Source: Peribacillus deserti (GTDB lineage Bacteria; Bacillota; Bacilli; Bacillales; DSM-1321). From it: a stretch of DNA of 64,000 nt. The notes beneath the pieces were generated by a model. That model made no database searches, was not told the DNA's origin, and saw only the letters and a program-made list of their open reading frames with translations. The number at the start of each line of letters is the position of its first letter. Positions within the stretch are counted from its first letter, which is position 1. The position numbers and the translations under genes are program-made. The DNA is taken from contig NZ_PGUY01000003.1 of NCBI RefSeq assembly GCF_002863585.1, positions 1 to 64,000 on the forward strand, given 5' to 3'. Shown piece after piece: positions 1-9,118 of the stretch.

Positions 1-117
1 CATGGAAGTTTCGGCAAAAAAATGTAGGTATGTGGTGTAATTAAGGCCAAGTCAGTTGAACAATAATAAACAGTTGAAAACGAAGGTAGAGTATTTTACA
101 CAATATTGAGGACTTGA

Positions 118-352
118 CTTAAAAACACAGATCCTCCTCTTAAAGCCTGGGTTACCCCTCATAAAAACACAGATCCCCCTCTTAAAGCCTGGATTACCAC
201 TCATAAAATCTCAGAGCCCACTTAAATTCCGGATTTACTCCTCATAAAACACAGGTATCCCACTTGAAATCCATATAACTCCTACAAAAAAACACAGGTA
301 ATCCACGTAAAACTCGTTTTATCCTTCATAAACTGATGTACCACTCTTAAAA
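118..352. repeat. Phased 21-bp degenerate repeat array, locus 1
   Basis: About twelve degenerate units, alternating CTTAAA-type and CATAAA-type cores, begin near 118, 139, 160, 181, 202, 221, 243, 263, 284, 306, 327 and 346, so the step is 19-22 bp, mostly 21. On the - strand the cores read TTTAAG/TTTATG followed by a G-rich stretch. Units 139-200 are the best preserved: a 41-42 bp pair is nearly exactly repeated. No open reading frame accounts for it. It lies between whatever precedes the window and the fla/che promoter. Function unknown. Confidence 0.75.
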
Positions 353-703
353 GGATATGGCACAATATGAGTGCACTGCAAAAAGGGGTAGATCGTACAA
401 AAAAATTGCACCATAGTGTACTTTATTTATTCTTCGTCTCAAACCACATTTAATAGCCAGCATAAATTCCATTCCTGCCCCTCATGATAAAGATCGTATA
501 GCCGGCCAAGTTCCTGCTTCCCCATTTTATTAAAATTAATTTTTTGCCCGTCAACGTCTGGAAAATTCTGTTTTCCTATGTAACGAAAATGTCATAATTA
601 TGTAATCTTTTATTAAAAATAGGACTATTAACACAGAAATATTCCATTTTGCGTCATAGACAGAGTGGGAGGATTTCATTAGAATAGGAAATGAGTTCTT
701 GCG
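353..703. other. Gene-free region upstream of fla/che promoter
   Basis: I see no coding region here. The segment is AT-rich and contains two AAAA-N5-TTTT boxes at 532-544 and 562-574, the second inside the inverted repeat GGAAAA-N5-TTTTCC (560-576). In B. subtilis codY lies upstream of flgB; codY is not visible in this window. Confidence 0.5.
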
Positions 704-733
704 TTTACAAAATATGGCCTTATTCTACATAAT
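704..733 (+). promoter_or_regulatory. Likely sigma-A promoter of the fla/che operon
   Basis: TTTACA (704-709), an 18-bp spacer and CATAAT (728-733) match the sigma-A consensus at 5/6 in each hexamer. Transcription would start near 740, giving a leader of about 38 nt before flgB. It is the best-placed promoter for the long motility operon. No sigma-D type promoter was recognised close by. Confidence 0.55.
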
Positions 734-777
734 TCTCCTTTTTTCCTAAAAATACTCATTTTTAAGAGGTGAACAAG

Positions 778-1173
778 ATGAAGCTCTTTTCTAATTCAAT
801 AACAACACTAGAACGGGCCCTTGATTATTCATCAGTAAAGCAAAAGGTAATTTCTCAAAATATAGCAAATGCTGATACTCCAAACTATAAAGCTAAGGAT
901 GTATCGTTCAAAAATATGCTTCAGCAGGAAAAAGAGTTGGGACTAAATGCCTGTAAAACAGATAGCAGACACTTTGATTTTTATGGAAGTTCATCTGGGA
1001 CTAATGGAGTATACACAAGAAATGACGTCCAGTATAACCATAACGGAAACAGTGTGGATGTTGATAAAGAAATGAGCGATCTGGCGACGAACCAAATCTA
1101 TTACAATGCTTTAACGGAACGAATCAGTGGGAAATTCCAGACACTTCATTCTGTTATAAAAGGCGGGAGATAA
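778..1173 (+). CDS. flgB: Flagellar basal-body rod protein FlgB
   Basis: Proximal rod subunit of the flagellar basal body, secreted by the flagellar type III apparatus. The protein is 131 aa. The N-terminal rod/hook family signature is visible at about residues 20-40 (VISQNIANADTPNYK). I chose ATG 778 over GTG 769: AGAGGTGA (765-772) overlaps the GTG but sits 5-6 nt before the ATG, and MKLFSN resembles the usual FlgB N-terminus. First gene of the fla/che operon, followed 3 nt later by flgC. Confidence 0.95.
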   Translation: MKLFSNSITTLERALDYSSVKQKVISQNIANADTPNYKAKDVSFKNMLQQEKELGLNACKTDSRHFDFYGSSSGTNGVYTRNDVQYNHNGNSVDVDKEMSDLATNQIYYNALTERISGKFQTLHSVIKGGR

Positions 1174-1176
1174 ACC

Positions 1177-1638
1177 ATGAGCATGTTTCAAAGTATGAAT
1201 ACCACTACCTCGGCTCTGACGGCTCAGCGCCTTAGAATGGATGTTATCTCCTCAAACATGGCTAATGTAGATTCCACAAGAGGGACCTATAATGCTGAAA
1301 CAGGGAAATGGGATCCTTATAAGCGGAAGGCTGTTGTACTTCAAGCCAATGAAGGAAGCTTTTCCAATTATTTAAACTCAGCTGTTTCAAATAGAAGCGC
1401 AGCGGAACAAGGTGTCCGGATAACAAAAATTGTCGAAGATGAAATTACTCCAAATAAACTAATATATGATCCTGAGCATCCTGATGCTGACCAGGATGGC
1501 TACGTACAAATGCCCAATGTGGATCCATTAAGAGAAATGGTCGATTTAATGAGCGCAACAAGATCATATGAAGCTAATGTAACAGTGTTCAATGCATCTA
1601 AAGGAATGCTTATGAAAGCGTTAGAAATCGGGAAATAG
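1177..1638 (+). CDS. flgC: Flagellar basal-body rod protein FlgC
   Basis: Rod subunit of the basal body, 153 aa, usual family length. Both conserved ends of the axial-protein family are present: the N-terminal MDVISSNMANVDS segment (about residues 22-34) and a C-terminal helix rich in SYEANVTVFNASKGML that forms the coiled coil with neighbouring axial subunits. The start ATG at 1177 follows GGCGGGAG at the end of flgB, so the two genes are translationally close. Part of fla/che. Confidence 0.95.
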   Translation: MSMFQSMNTTTSALTAQRLRMDVISSNMANVDSTRGTYNAETGKWDPYKRKAVVLQANEGSFSNYLNSAVSNRSAAEQGVRITKIVEDEITPNKLIYDPEHPDADQDGYVQMPNVDPLREMVDLMSATRSYEANVTVFNASKGMLMKALEIGK

Positions 1639-1653
1639 GCAGGTGGCAGATAA

Positions 1654-1965
1654 ATGATTAATGGAATAACCCTTGCACCGCTTCAGCAGACAGCTAAACC
1701 GGAAAATTTGCAGACACCGGCTGCTGCTACACCATACGAAGCTCAGAAGAGTTTTGCGTCGGTATTAAAGGAATCAATAGAAAAAGTTAATGAATCACAA
1801 GTACTATCTGATCAATATACTTCGAAACTGGCCAGAGGTGAAAACGTGGATCTTCACCAGGTGATGATTGCTTCTCAAAAAGCGAGCATAACTCTTGAAG
1901 CTGCCATGGAAGTCAGAAATAAAGTAATCGAGACCTATCAGGAAATGATGAGAATTCAGGTTTAG
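1654..1965 (+). CDS. fliE: Flagellar hook-basal body protein FliE
   Basis: Small (103 aa) protein that joins the MS ring to the rod. The C-terminal half, with SQKASITLEAAMEVRNKVIE (about residues 73-92), is the conserved FliE helix; the N-terminal part is variable as usual. ATG 1654 follows AGGTGG at 1641-1646. It sits between flgC and fliF, the conserved position in Bacilli. Confidence 0.94.
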   Translation: MINGITLAPLQQTAKPENLQTPAAATPYEAQKSFASVLKESIEKVNESQVLSDQYTSKLARGENVDLHQVMIASQKASITLEAAMEVRNKVIETYQEMMRIQV

Positions 1966-2031
1966 GCGGTGGGCTTTACTAAATAGAGAGATAACTAGTG
2001 AAGAGATAAACAGATTAACCGGGGGATCAGG

Positions 2032-3624
2032 ATGAACGAAACTATAGCTAATCTAAAAAATAGAATAACAGGGTTTTGGGGCAGCAGAACGAAAAAACAA
2101 AGAACGGTGCTAATCAGCTCCGTTATTCTTGTGCTCGTGCTGATTACTGCAGCAGCCCTTTTTTCTACCAGAAAAAATATGGTCCCTCTATACAGCAATC
2201 TCGCTCCGTCAGAAACAGGAACGATTAAGCAGAACCTGGATGGAAGAGGCATATCTTCAGAGATTGCAGATGACGGAAAAACCATACTGGTTCCTGAAGA
2301 GAATGTAGATTCCCTGAAAGTGGAGTTAGCTGCAGAAGGAATTCCTGAATCCGGAAGTATAGACTATTCTTTTTTCAGCGAGAACGCTGGATTTGGAATG
2401 ACCGATAACGAATTTCAGGTTGTAAAGCTTGATTCCATGCAGACTGAGCTAGCCAATCTTATTAAAGGAATCGACGGGGCGGAAGAGGCGAAAGTCATGC
2501 TCAGCCTTCCCGAAAAAGGAATATTTGTCAGTGATTCAAAAGAAGAGGCCTCTGCTTCGATTGTCTTAAAAACAAGACCGGGTTACCAATTCCAGGAGAG
2601 CCAGATAAAATCACTGTATCATCTGGTTTCAAAGAGTGTTCCTAACCTTCCTACAGATAATATCGTCATCATGAATCAGAATTTTGAGTACTTTGATTTA
2701 AAAAATGAAAATAATTTCCAGAACGGTACTATTTTTACAGCACAGCACGAAATGAAAAAGGAAGTCGAACGGGATATTCAAAGGCAGGTCCAGAATATGC
2801 TGGGCACCTTAATGGGGAGAGACAAAGTGGTTGTCTCAGTAACTGCCGATATAGACTTTACCCAGGAAAATAGAGAAGAGAACCTTGTTGAACCGGTTGA
2901 TAAAGAAAACATGAAAGGCATTGCCCTAAGCGCCCAAAAAATAACCGAGACGTTTACAGGAACGGGTAATCCGGCTGAAGGTACACCGCAGAGTGAAGAT
3001 CCATCCGATTCGCTGGGAACTCAATACCTAGAAGGCACAAACGGGAACGGCGACTATGAAAAGATAGAAGATACCATAAATTATGAGGTAAATAGAATCA
3101 AAAAGGAAATTGTTGAAAGTCCGTACAAAGTCAGAGATCTAGGCATACAAGTCATGGTCGAACCCCCTAAGAAAAATGACACTAATTCTCTTCCTCAGGA
3201 AAGAATAGACGATATTACTAAAGTATTAGGAACCATTGTCCGGACATCGATTGATAAAGATTACCTTCCTGAAACAGTGACTGAAGAGGATATAGATAAT
3301 AAAATTGCTGTTTCAGTCCAGCCGTTCAATGGAAAAATGGCGTTTGATTCAGAGACAAAAACTGCAATTCCGCTATGGGCCTTTATAGCAGGCGGGGTGT
3401 TACTGCTCGCGCTGGCTGCTGCCATTTTCTTATTCCTGCGTTCAAGAAGAAAAGATGAAGAGGAAGAGTATATAGTCGAGGAAGAAATTGAATTCAATAT
3501 TCCTGATGTGACGGAAGAAACTGAAACAGAAGCAACGGCCCGCAGAAAACAGCTGGAAAAACTTGCGAAAGAAAAGCCAGAGGAGTTCGCAAAACTGCTG
3601 CGCACCTGGATTACGGAAGAATAG
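2032..3624 (+). CDS. fliF: Flagellar MS-ring protein FliF
   Basis: Forms the membrane-embedded MS ring, the base of the motor. The 530-aa protein has the expected layout: a first membrane span at about residues 25-45, a large ring-building region, a second span at about 446-468, and an acidic cytoplasmic tail ending EFAKLLRTWITEE that in the family binds FliG. ATG 2032 follows GGGGGATCAGG. It is immediately upstream of its partner fliG (12-nt gap). Confidence 0.96.
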   Translation: MNETIANLKNRITGFWGSRTKKQRTVLISSVILVLVLITAAALFSTRKNMVPLYSNLAPSETGTIKQNLDGRGISSEIADDGKTILVPEENVDSLKVELAAEGIPESGSIDYSFFSENAGFGMTDNEFQVVKLDSMQTELANLIKGIDGAEEAKVMLSLPEKGIFVSDSKEEASASIVLKTRPGYQFQESQIKSLYHLVSKSVPNLPTDNIVIMNQNFEYFDLKNENNFQNGTIFTAQHEMKKEVERDIQRQVQNMLGTLMGRDKVVVSVTADIDFTQENREENLVEPVDKENMKGIALSAQKITETFTGTGNPAEGTPQSEDPSDSLGTQYLEGTNGNGDYEKIEDTINYEVNRIKKEIVESPYKVRDLGIQVMVEPPKKNDTNSLPQERIDDITKVLGTIVRTSIDKDYLPETVTEEDIDNKIAVSVQPFNGKMAFDSETKTAIPLWAFIAGGVLLLALAAAIFLFLRSRRKDEEEEYIVEEEIEFNIPDVTEETETEATARRKQLEKLAKEKPEEFAKLLRTWITEE

Positions 3625-3636
3625 GAGGAGAAGAGG

Positions 3637-4656
3637 TTGTCACTTAAAGAAAGAAAAGGCGAATTATCTGGAAAACAGAAGGCAGCTATCTTGCTCATTT
3701 CACTAGGTCCAGATGTTTCTGCTTCAGTGTACAAGCATTTATCTGAAGAAGAGATTGAAAGACTCACTTTGGAGATATCCGGTGTAAGAAAAGTAGATTC
3801 AAAGAATAAAGAAGAAATACTTGAGGAGTTTCACCAGATAGCGATGGCCCAGGATTATATAAGCCAGGGCGGGATTGGATACGCAAAGCAGGTGCTTGAA
3901 AAAGCATTGGGAACAGAGCAGGCTTCAGCCATCATAAACAGACTGACATCTTCACTTCAAGTCAGGCCTTTTGATTTTGCCAGAAAAGCAGATCCCGGGC
4001 AGATCCTCAACTTTATCCAAAATGAGCATCCCCAGACCATTGCCCTGATTTTATCTTATTTAGATCCGGCACAAGCCGGACAGATTCTCTCGGAGCTTCC
4101 CCAGGAGGTGCAGGCGGATATTGCAAGGCGGATTGCAACAATGGACAGCACATCTCCTGAAATCATCAATGAGGTGGAACAGATTTTAGAAAGAAAGCTT
4201 TCAGCCACCGTTACTCAGGATTATACGCAGACAGGCGGAGTAGAGGCAGTTGTGGAAGTGTTAAACGGAGTAGATAGGTCGACAGAACGAACGATTCTTG
4301 ACGCTCTCGAAATCCAGGATCCCGAGCTTGCTGAAGAAATCAAAAAACGGATGTTTGTCTTTGAGGATATTGTCACTCTTGACAGCAGGGCTATTCAGAG
4401 AGTCATCAGAGATGCAGAGAATGATGACCTCATGCTTTCACTCAAAGTTTCCAGTGATGAAGTCAAGGATATTGTGTTTAAGAATATGTCCAAGCGTATG
4501 GTGGACACCTTTAAGGAAGAAATGGAATATATGGGGCCAGTCCGCCTCCGTGACGTAGAAGAGGCTCAATCAAGAATTGTTGCCGTTATCCGCCGTCTGG
4601 AGGAAACAGGTGAGATTGTTATAGCACGTGGTGGAGGAGATGACATCATTGTCTAG
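3637..4656 (+). CDS. fliG: Flagellar motor switch protein FliG
   Basis: C-ring protein that transmits torque from the stator and binds FliF and FliM. 339 aa, closely matching the remembered B. subtilis sequence through its length. The EHPQT motif that contacts FliM is at about residues 130-134 and the MFVFED motif near 239. The start is TTG (3637), placed 6 nt after a strong GGAGGAG (3624-3630). The stop overlaps the start of fliH. Confidence 0.97.
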   Translation: MSLKERKGELSGKQKAAILLISLGPDVSASVYKHLSEEEIERLTLEISGVRKVDSKNKEEILEEFHQIAMAQDYISQGGIGYAKQVLEKALGTEQASAIINRLTSSLQVRPFDFARKADPGQILNFIQNEHPQTIALILSYLDPAQAGQILSELPQEVQADIARRIATMDSTSPEIINEVEQILERKLSATVTQDYTQTGGVEAVVEVLNGVDRSTERTILDALEIQDPELAEEIKKRMFVFEDIVTLDSRAIQRVIRDAENDDLMLSLKVSSDEVKDIVFKNMSKRMVDTFKEEMEYMGPVRLRDVEEAQSRIVAVIRRLEETGEIVIARGGGDDIIV

Positions 4657-5416
4657 GATTATCAAATCCAGTTATCCCATAAAGGAAAAAGAAAAAAAGC
4701 TTATCCGGATAAAGAGCTTTAATACTTCGCAGGAAGCCTTCGCTGATGATCCTGCGACTTCTGCTGACTTCTTGCATGAGTCGTATTTAGATGATGCCAA
4801 AAAGCAGGCAGAGGAAATAATTTCATTAGCACATGGACAAGCAAGCCAGATTACAAGTGAAATCGCCCTTCAAAGGCAGGAGTGGGAGCATGGTGAACTG
4901 CCCCTGCTGAAGGAGCGTGCCTACCAGGAAGGATATAACGAGGGGTTTGAAGCTGGAATTAAGAAGGGTTATTCAGACATATCTGCAAGTATTCATACAG
5001 CAAAAAAAGTGATTGATGCCGCAAGGGAGGATTATAAAGAGCATATTGAATCCTCTGAGGAAACCATTCTTGCTTTAAGCCTTAAAGTTGCAGAGAAAAT
5101 AATCGGAGAAAAATTGGCAGAGTCAAAAGCCTCTTTTCTCTCATTGGTAAAACAGGCCATTAAAGAAGCAAGGGAATACAAAGAAGTCCAGCTTCATATT
5201 CATCCTGCCCATTTTGAATTTATTCTTTCTGAAAAGGAAAAGCTGACGGCTCTCTTTCCGAAAAATTCAGAATTATACATCTATCCAGATGAAGAATTAG
5301 CAGAAACAAGCTGTGTGATCGAGTCCTCCAACGGAAGAATAGATGCCAGCGTCGACAGCCAGCTGTGTGAAATTCAGGAAAAGCTGCTCGGGCTGCTAGA
5401 AGGGGATCAATCGTGA
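4649..5416 (+). CDS. fliH: Flagellar export ATPase regulator FliH
   Basis: Negative regulator and stalk of the FliI export ATPase. About 255 aa with a charged, alpha-helical, probably coiled-coil middle (residues 45-150) and a C-terminal region typical of FliH/HrpE proteins (about 140-250). Several starts are possible. I favour TTG 4649, 9 nt after GGAGGAG (4633-4639), which overlaps the fliG stop. ATG 4640 lies too close to the same site, and GTG 4628 would start inside it. It overlaps fliI by 4 nt. Confidence 0.9.
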   Translation: MSRIIKSSYPIKEKEKKLIRIKSFNTSQEAFADDPATSADFLHESYLDDAKKQAEEIISLAHGQASQITSEIALQRQEWEHGELPLLKERAYQEGYNEGFEAGIKKGYSDISASIHTAKKVIDAAREDYKEHIESSEETILALSLKVAEKIIGEKLAESKASFLSLVKQAIKEAREYKEVQLHIHPAHFEFILSEKEKLTALFPKNSELYIYPDEELAETSCVIESSNGRIDASVDSQLCEIQEKLLGLLEGDQS

Positions 5417-6732
5417 AAGCACAAGAATTGCTGCCATTCATAGATGAACTGAACACCTTCAAACATTATGGACGGGTAAAAAGAGTAGTCGGAATTATGA
5501 TTGAATCCCAAGGACCGGAAAGCTCAGTAGGGGATGTGTGTTACATCCACACTGGTGTAAAAGGTGCTAAGAAACTGATTCGTGCAGAAGTGGTCGGATT
5601 TAAAGATGAAAATGTCATCCTGATGCCATATACAGCAGTTAGTGACATATCCCCAGGAAGCTTGGTGGAAACAACATCTCAGCCGCTTGAGATTAAAGTG
5701 GGTACAGAGCTGATCGGCAAAGTGGTCGATTCCCTTGGCCATCCGTTAGATGGTTCGCCGCTACCAAAAGGGTTGTCAGCTGTACCAACGGAGCAGGATC
5801 CGCCTAATCCAATGGAAAGGCCGCCTATCTCTGAGAGTATAGATGTCGGAGTCAGAATGATTGATTCGCTGCTCACTGTCGGTAATGGCCAGAGAGTCGG
5901 AATATTCGCGGGCAGCGGTGTGGGGAAAAGTACGTTACTTGGAATGGTAGCCAGAAATACAAAGGCCGATTTGAATGTGATTGGGCTGATAGGCGAACGT
6001 GGAAGAGAAGTCCGGGAATTTATTGAACGGGACTTGGGGGCTGAAGGATTAGCGAGATCCATCGTTGTCGTTGCAACCTCTGACCAGCCAGCTCTGATGA
6101 GGATCAAAGGTGCATTCACTGCTACAGCCATAGCGGAATATTTCAGGGATAAGGGTCTGAACGTCATGCTTATGATGGATTCCGTTACGAGGGTGGCCAT
6201 GGCACAGCGTGAAATAGGGCTTGCAGTGGGTGAACCACCGACTACAAAAGGATATACACCATCCGTGTTTGGGATTCTTCCACGCCTTCTTGAGAGGACA
6301 GGTACAAATATTCATGGATCTATCACGGCATTTTATACCGTACTGGTCGATGGGGACGATATGAACGAGCCGATTGCCGATACTGTAAGGGGAATATTAG
6401 ACGGACATTTTGTGTTGGACAGAAGCTTGGCCAATAAAGGTCAGTATCCAGCCATTAACGTCTTGAAAAGCATCAGCAGAATCATGAACCATATTGCGGA
6501 TGAAGGACATGTCCACAATGCTGAGAGGCTTAGGGATTTACTGTCCACTTATATCGAATCCGAAGATCTTATTAATATTGGAGCGTATAAAAGAGGCTCC
6601 TCAAAGGAAATCGATGAAGCCATTAGAAAATATCCTGAAATCATTTCCTTTTTAAAGCAGAGTACAAAAGAAAAAGTGTCCAAGGAAGAAAGTGTATTTC
6701 GCTTGATGGAATTAATGGAAAGTGGTGAATAG
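5413..6732 (+). CDS. fliI: Flagellar protein export ATPase FliI
   Basis: ATPase that energises substrate entry into the flagellar export gate; related to the F1 beta subunit. 439 aa. Walker A AGSGVGKS is at about residues 166-173 and Walker B VMLMMDS near 251-257. The start is GTG 5413, overlapping the fliH stop, so translation is probably coupled. The full family length and all nucleotide-binding motifs are present. Confidence 0.97.
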   Translation: MKAQELLPFIDELNTFKHYGRVKRVVGIMIESQGPESSVGDVCYIHTGVKGAKKLIRAEVVGFKDENVILMPYTAVSDISPGSLVETTSQPLEIKVGTELIGKVVDSLGHPLDGSPLPKGLSAVPTEQDPPNPMERPPISESIDVGVRMIDSLLTVGNGQRVGIFAGSGVGKSTLLGMVARNTKADLNVIGLIGERGREVREFIERDLGAEGLARSIVVVATSDQPALMRIKGAFTATAIAEYFRDKGLNVMLMMDSVTRVAMAQREIGLAVGEPPTTKGYTPSVFGILPRLLERTGTNIHGSITAFYTVLVDGDDMNEPIADTVRGILDGHFVLDRSLANKGQYPAINVLKSISRIMNHIADEGHVHNAERLRDLLSTYIESEDLINIGAYKRGSSKEIDEAIRKYPEIISFLKQSTKEKVSKEESVFRLMELMESGE

Positions 6733-6735
6733 GCC

Positions 6736-7182
6736 ATGCAGTATCAATATAAGTTCGAAAAGATCCTTTCTATTAAGGAAAAAGAAAAAAATGATGCCTT
6801 TTCTAAATACAGCGAAGCCTTAAGGCAATTTGAAGAAGCAGCAGAGAAATTGTACAAGCTTTTAAAGAAAAAGGAAGAGCTCCATGAATTTCAGCAGCAA
6901 AGGCTGGGAAACGGGATGTCTGTACAGGATATCCGCCATCACCAGCTCTTCATGGAAAATCTGGAAAATATCATCAGCCATAACCAAAAGGCTGTAATAG
7001 ATGCAAGGCACAAAATGAATGTTTTTCAGGAAAAGCTCATGGAAACAAATATGGAAGTCAGAAAATATGAAAAGATCAAAGAGAATGATTTAAAGAAGTT
7101 TATAGATCACAATAAATACCTCGAGAACATACAGATGGATGAAATTTCGATTCAGCAGTACTTAGCAGGGGCAGACAGGTGA
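6736..7182 (+). CDS. fliJ: Flagellar export chaperone FliJ
   Basis: General chaperone and central stalk of the export ATPase. The 148-aa protein is almost entirely charged helix (coiled coil), starting MQYQYKFEKILSIKEKEK, the usual FliJ opening. It follows fliI by 3 nt. Sequence conservation in this family is low, so the call rests on helix pattern, length and position. Confidence 0.92.
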   Translation: MQYQYKFEKILSIKEKEKNDAFSKYSEALRQFEEAAEKLYKLLKKKEELHEFQQQRLGNGMSVQDIRHHQLFMENLENIISHNQKAVIDARHKMNVFQEKLMETNMEVRKYEKIKENDLKKFIDHNKYLENIQMDEISIQQYLAGADR

Positions 7183-7186
7183 TGAC

Positions 7187-7801
7187 ATGGATAAGAACAT
7201 AGAACTTGAAGAAAAAAAACAAAACAAACTTCAATGGTTTTTATTTGTTATACTGATTCCCCTTATGGCAGCGATTCTCTTTTCGATCGTGATCTTAAAG
7301 GTTGCCGGTGTAAACGTAGGGAGTGCGGCAAAGGATTTAGGAGTAAAACTGCCTGGTATATCCAGTCTGATGAAAGAAGAAAAAACAACACCATCCGTAA
7401 AACAGTACCAAAACAAAATAAAAAGTCTTGAAGCTTCTCTCAAACAAGAGAAAACAAAGATCGCTCAGCTGGAAAACTTAATCGACAGCCGTGATAAGAA
7501 AATTAATAACAATGAAATTGAAAAACAAAGGCTGGAGCAAGAAATAAAAGAATTAACAAAAGCTCAGGAAGAGAACAAACGGGCCTTCAAGGATATTATT
7601 CAAACCTATCAGTCCATGTCACCAGGAAAGGCAGCTCCCATACTTTCAGAGCTTAGTGAGGATGAAGCTGTGAAGATTTTATCCAATGTAAACAGTGAGT
7701 CTCTGACAGCGATTCTTGAAAAAATGGAACCGTCACAGGCTGCAAGCCTTACTCAAAAGCTTACAGTAAATATGGAAAAAGAACAGTCAGGGACGGAATA
7801 G
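7187..7801 (+). CDS. ylxF: YlxF family membrane-anchored flagellar operon protein
   Basis: 204 aa with a single membrane span at about residues 18-40, a coiled coil at about 65-125 and a C-terminal domain (from about 140) resembling the MgtE N-terminal domain (SPGKAAPILSELSEDEAVKIL). This layout and its place between fliJ and fliK match YlxF of B. subtilis. Its molecular role in motility is not established; the MgtE-N-like domain is a family resemblance, not evidence of magnesium transport. Confidence 0.85.
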   Translation: MDKNIELEEKKQNKLQWFLFVILIPLMAAILFSIVILKVAGVNVGSAAKDLGVKLPGISSLMKEEKTTPSVKQYQNKIKSLEASLKQEKTKIAQLENLIDSRDKKINNNEIEKQRLEQEIKELTKAQEENKRAFKDIIQTYQSMSPGKAAPILSELSEDEAVKILSNVNSESLTAILEKMEPSQAASLTQKLTVNMEKEQSGTE

Positions 7802-7832
7802 GGAGCTTGAGTAATGAAAGGAGGTGAAAAAA

Positions 7833-9110
7833 GTGAACACAGCCATCGCAGGAGCCAGCCTGTCCGGCATGTTAAACAGCAGTTCAGTAAAAGAATCAGT
7901 TGCAAAAAACACTATAAACGGCCAGTTTGGCTCCGTTTTTGCCGGGATTAATCAGCTGCCGGCATCATCCGCCGAGGGTAAACAACTGGATGAACAGCAA
8001 TTAAAATTAGTCCAGGATCTGCTGAATGTTTTAAACATGGGAAGCATTACTGAATCGGAAGGCGGACCCGGCTTCGCTAAAACGCTGGTTATGGGAGAAG
8101 GTGATGTAACCAGCCATCCTCTCGTTTCGGAGCTTGCTGAAAGCGGCTCGTTAAAAGAATCGATCATCCAGCTGTTAAAGCAGCTTGGAATCAAAGAGGA
8201 AGAAGCAGGAGGCGATGATAAAGATATTACTGATTTATCGCAATTAGTTTCTCTTATTCTGCCAATCTCACAGATGGAAATAAAAGAACTTGCTAATCTG
8301 AATTTTGATTCTCTTTCCCAAGTTTTAAAGTTAGCCAAATTGATGGTGCTAAGTGCCGAATATACTGATTTATCAAGCAGGGAAGAAGGATTGATTAAGA
8401 ATCTTGATGAGGTTTTGCAGACAGTGGCCAGCAATCTTGAGAAAGAAGATTCCTTAACAATTAAATATATAGACACCCAGTCAAGTGGTAATACAAAAAG
8501 GACATATAACATAATCCATGATGTTTTTACCCGTATGAATCAAGGAGTAAACCTTGAAAACCAAAAAAATGCAGGAAAAGTTTCCGGCAGTGAGCTGCCG
8601 CCTGCTGCAGCGACTTTTCATATGCCTGTTTCTAAGGTCGAGCTTCTCGTCCTCAGTCTTGAAAAAGCAGGACAGCCCGTCAGCCAGGAACAGTTCATCA
8701 AGCAATTCGAGAACTTATTGGCTAAAGCAAACTTTTCAAGTATCCAGGGAACACAAAAGTTATTTATACGCCTAAATCCTGAGCACCTTGGTTCGCTGAG
8801 AATTGAGATCATTCAAAGAGATTCATTGATTACAGCAAAAATCATAGCATCAACTAGCCAGGCTAAGGAAGCTCTTGAAAACCATATCCAAAATCTGAAG
8901 CATGCTTTTTCAACTCAGAATATCGGACTTGAAAAAATAGAAATTTCACAGGCTATGAGCCAGTATACAGGTGAAAGGTTCTTCCAGAAAGATCACCAGC
9001 AGCAAGAGCAGCAGCCTTTCGAACAAGATATTCCTGATGAAGATAAACCGGATGGAACGCTTGACTTTAATCAGTCCTTTGAAGAGGCCTTAGTAACTAT
9101 GAAAGTGTAG
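7833..9110 (+). CDS. fliK: Flagellar hook-length control protein FliK
   Basis: Secreted ruler that sets hook length and switches export specificity through FlhB. The C-terminal domain (about residues 270-380) carries the conserved hook-length region (LFIRLNPEHLGSLRIEI). The N-terminal two-thirds is variable. I chose GTG 7833, 6 nt after GGAGGTG (7820-7826), rather than GTG 7824, which is part of that ribosome-binding site. 425 aa. Confidence 0.9.
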   Translation: MNTAIAGASLSGMLNSSSVKESVAKNTINGQFGSVFAGINQLPASSAEGKQLDEQQLKLVQDLLNVLNMGSITESEGGPGFAKTLVMGEGDVTSHPLVSELAESGSLKESIIQLLKQLGIKEEEAGGDDKDITDLSQLVSLILPISQMEIKELANLNFDSLSQVLKLAKLMVLSAEYTDLSSREEGLIKNLDEVLQTVASNLEKEDSLTIKYIDTQSSGNTKRTYNIIHDVFTRMNQGVNLENQKNAGKVSGSELPPAAATFHMPVSKVELLVLSLEKAGQPVSQEQFIKQFENLLAKANFSSIQGTQKLFIRLNPEHLGSLRIEIIQRDSLITAKIIASTSQAKEALENHIQNLKHAFSTQNIGLEKIEISQAMSQYTGERFFQKDHQQQEQQPFEQDIPDEDKPDGTLDFNQSFEEALVTMKV

Positions 9111-9118
9111 GTGATAGC

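Noticed and set aside
1-360. Array locus 1 as a CRISPR array
   Set aside because: The repeated part is only about 6-12 bp and degenerate, with a 21-bp step; CRISPR repeats are longer and nearly identical.
560-576. GGAAAA-N5-TTTTCC as a CodY site for fla/che
   Set aside because: CodY boxes read AATTTTC-W-GAAAATT; this repeat has the arms in the opposite order and matches poorly.
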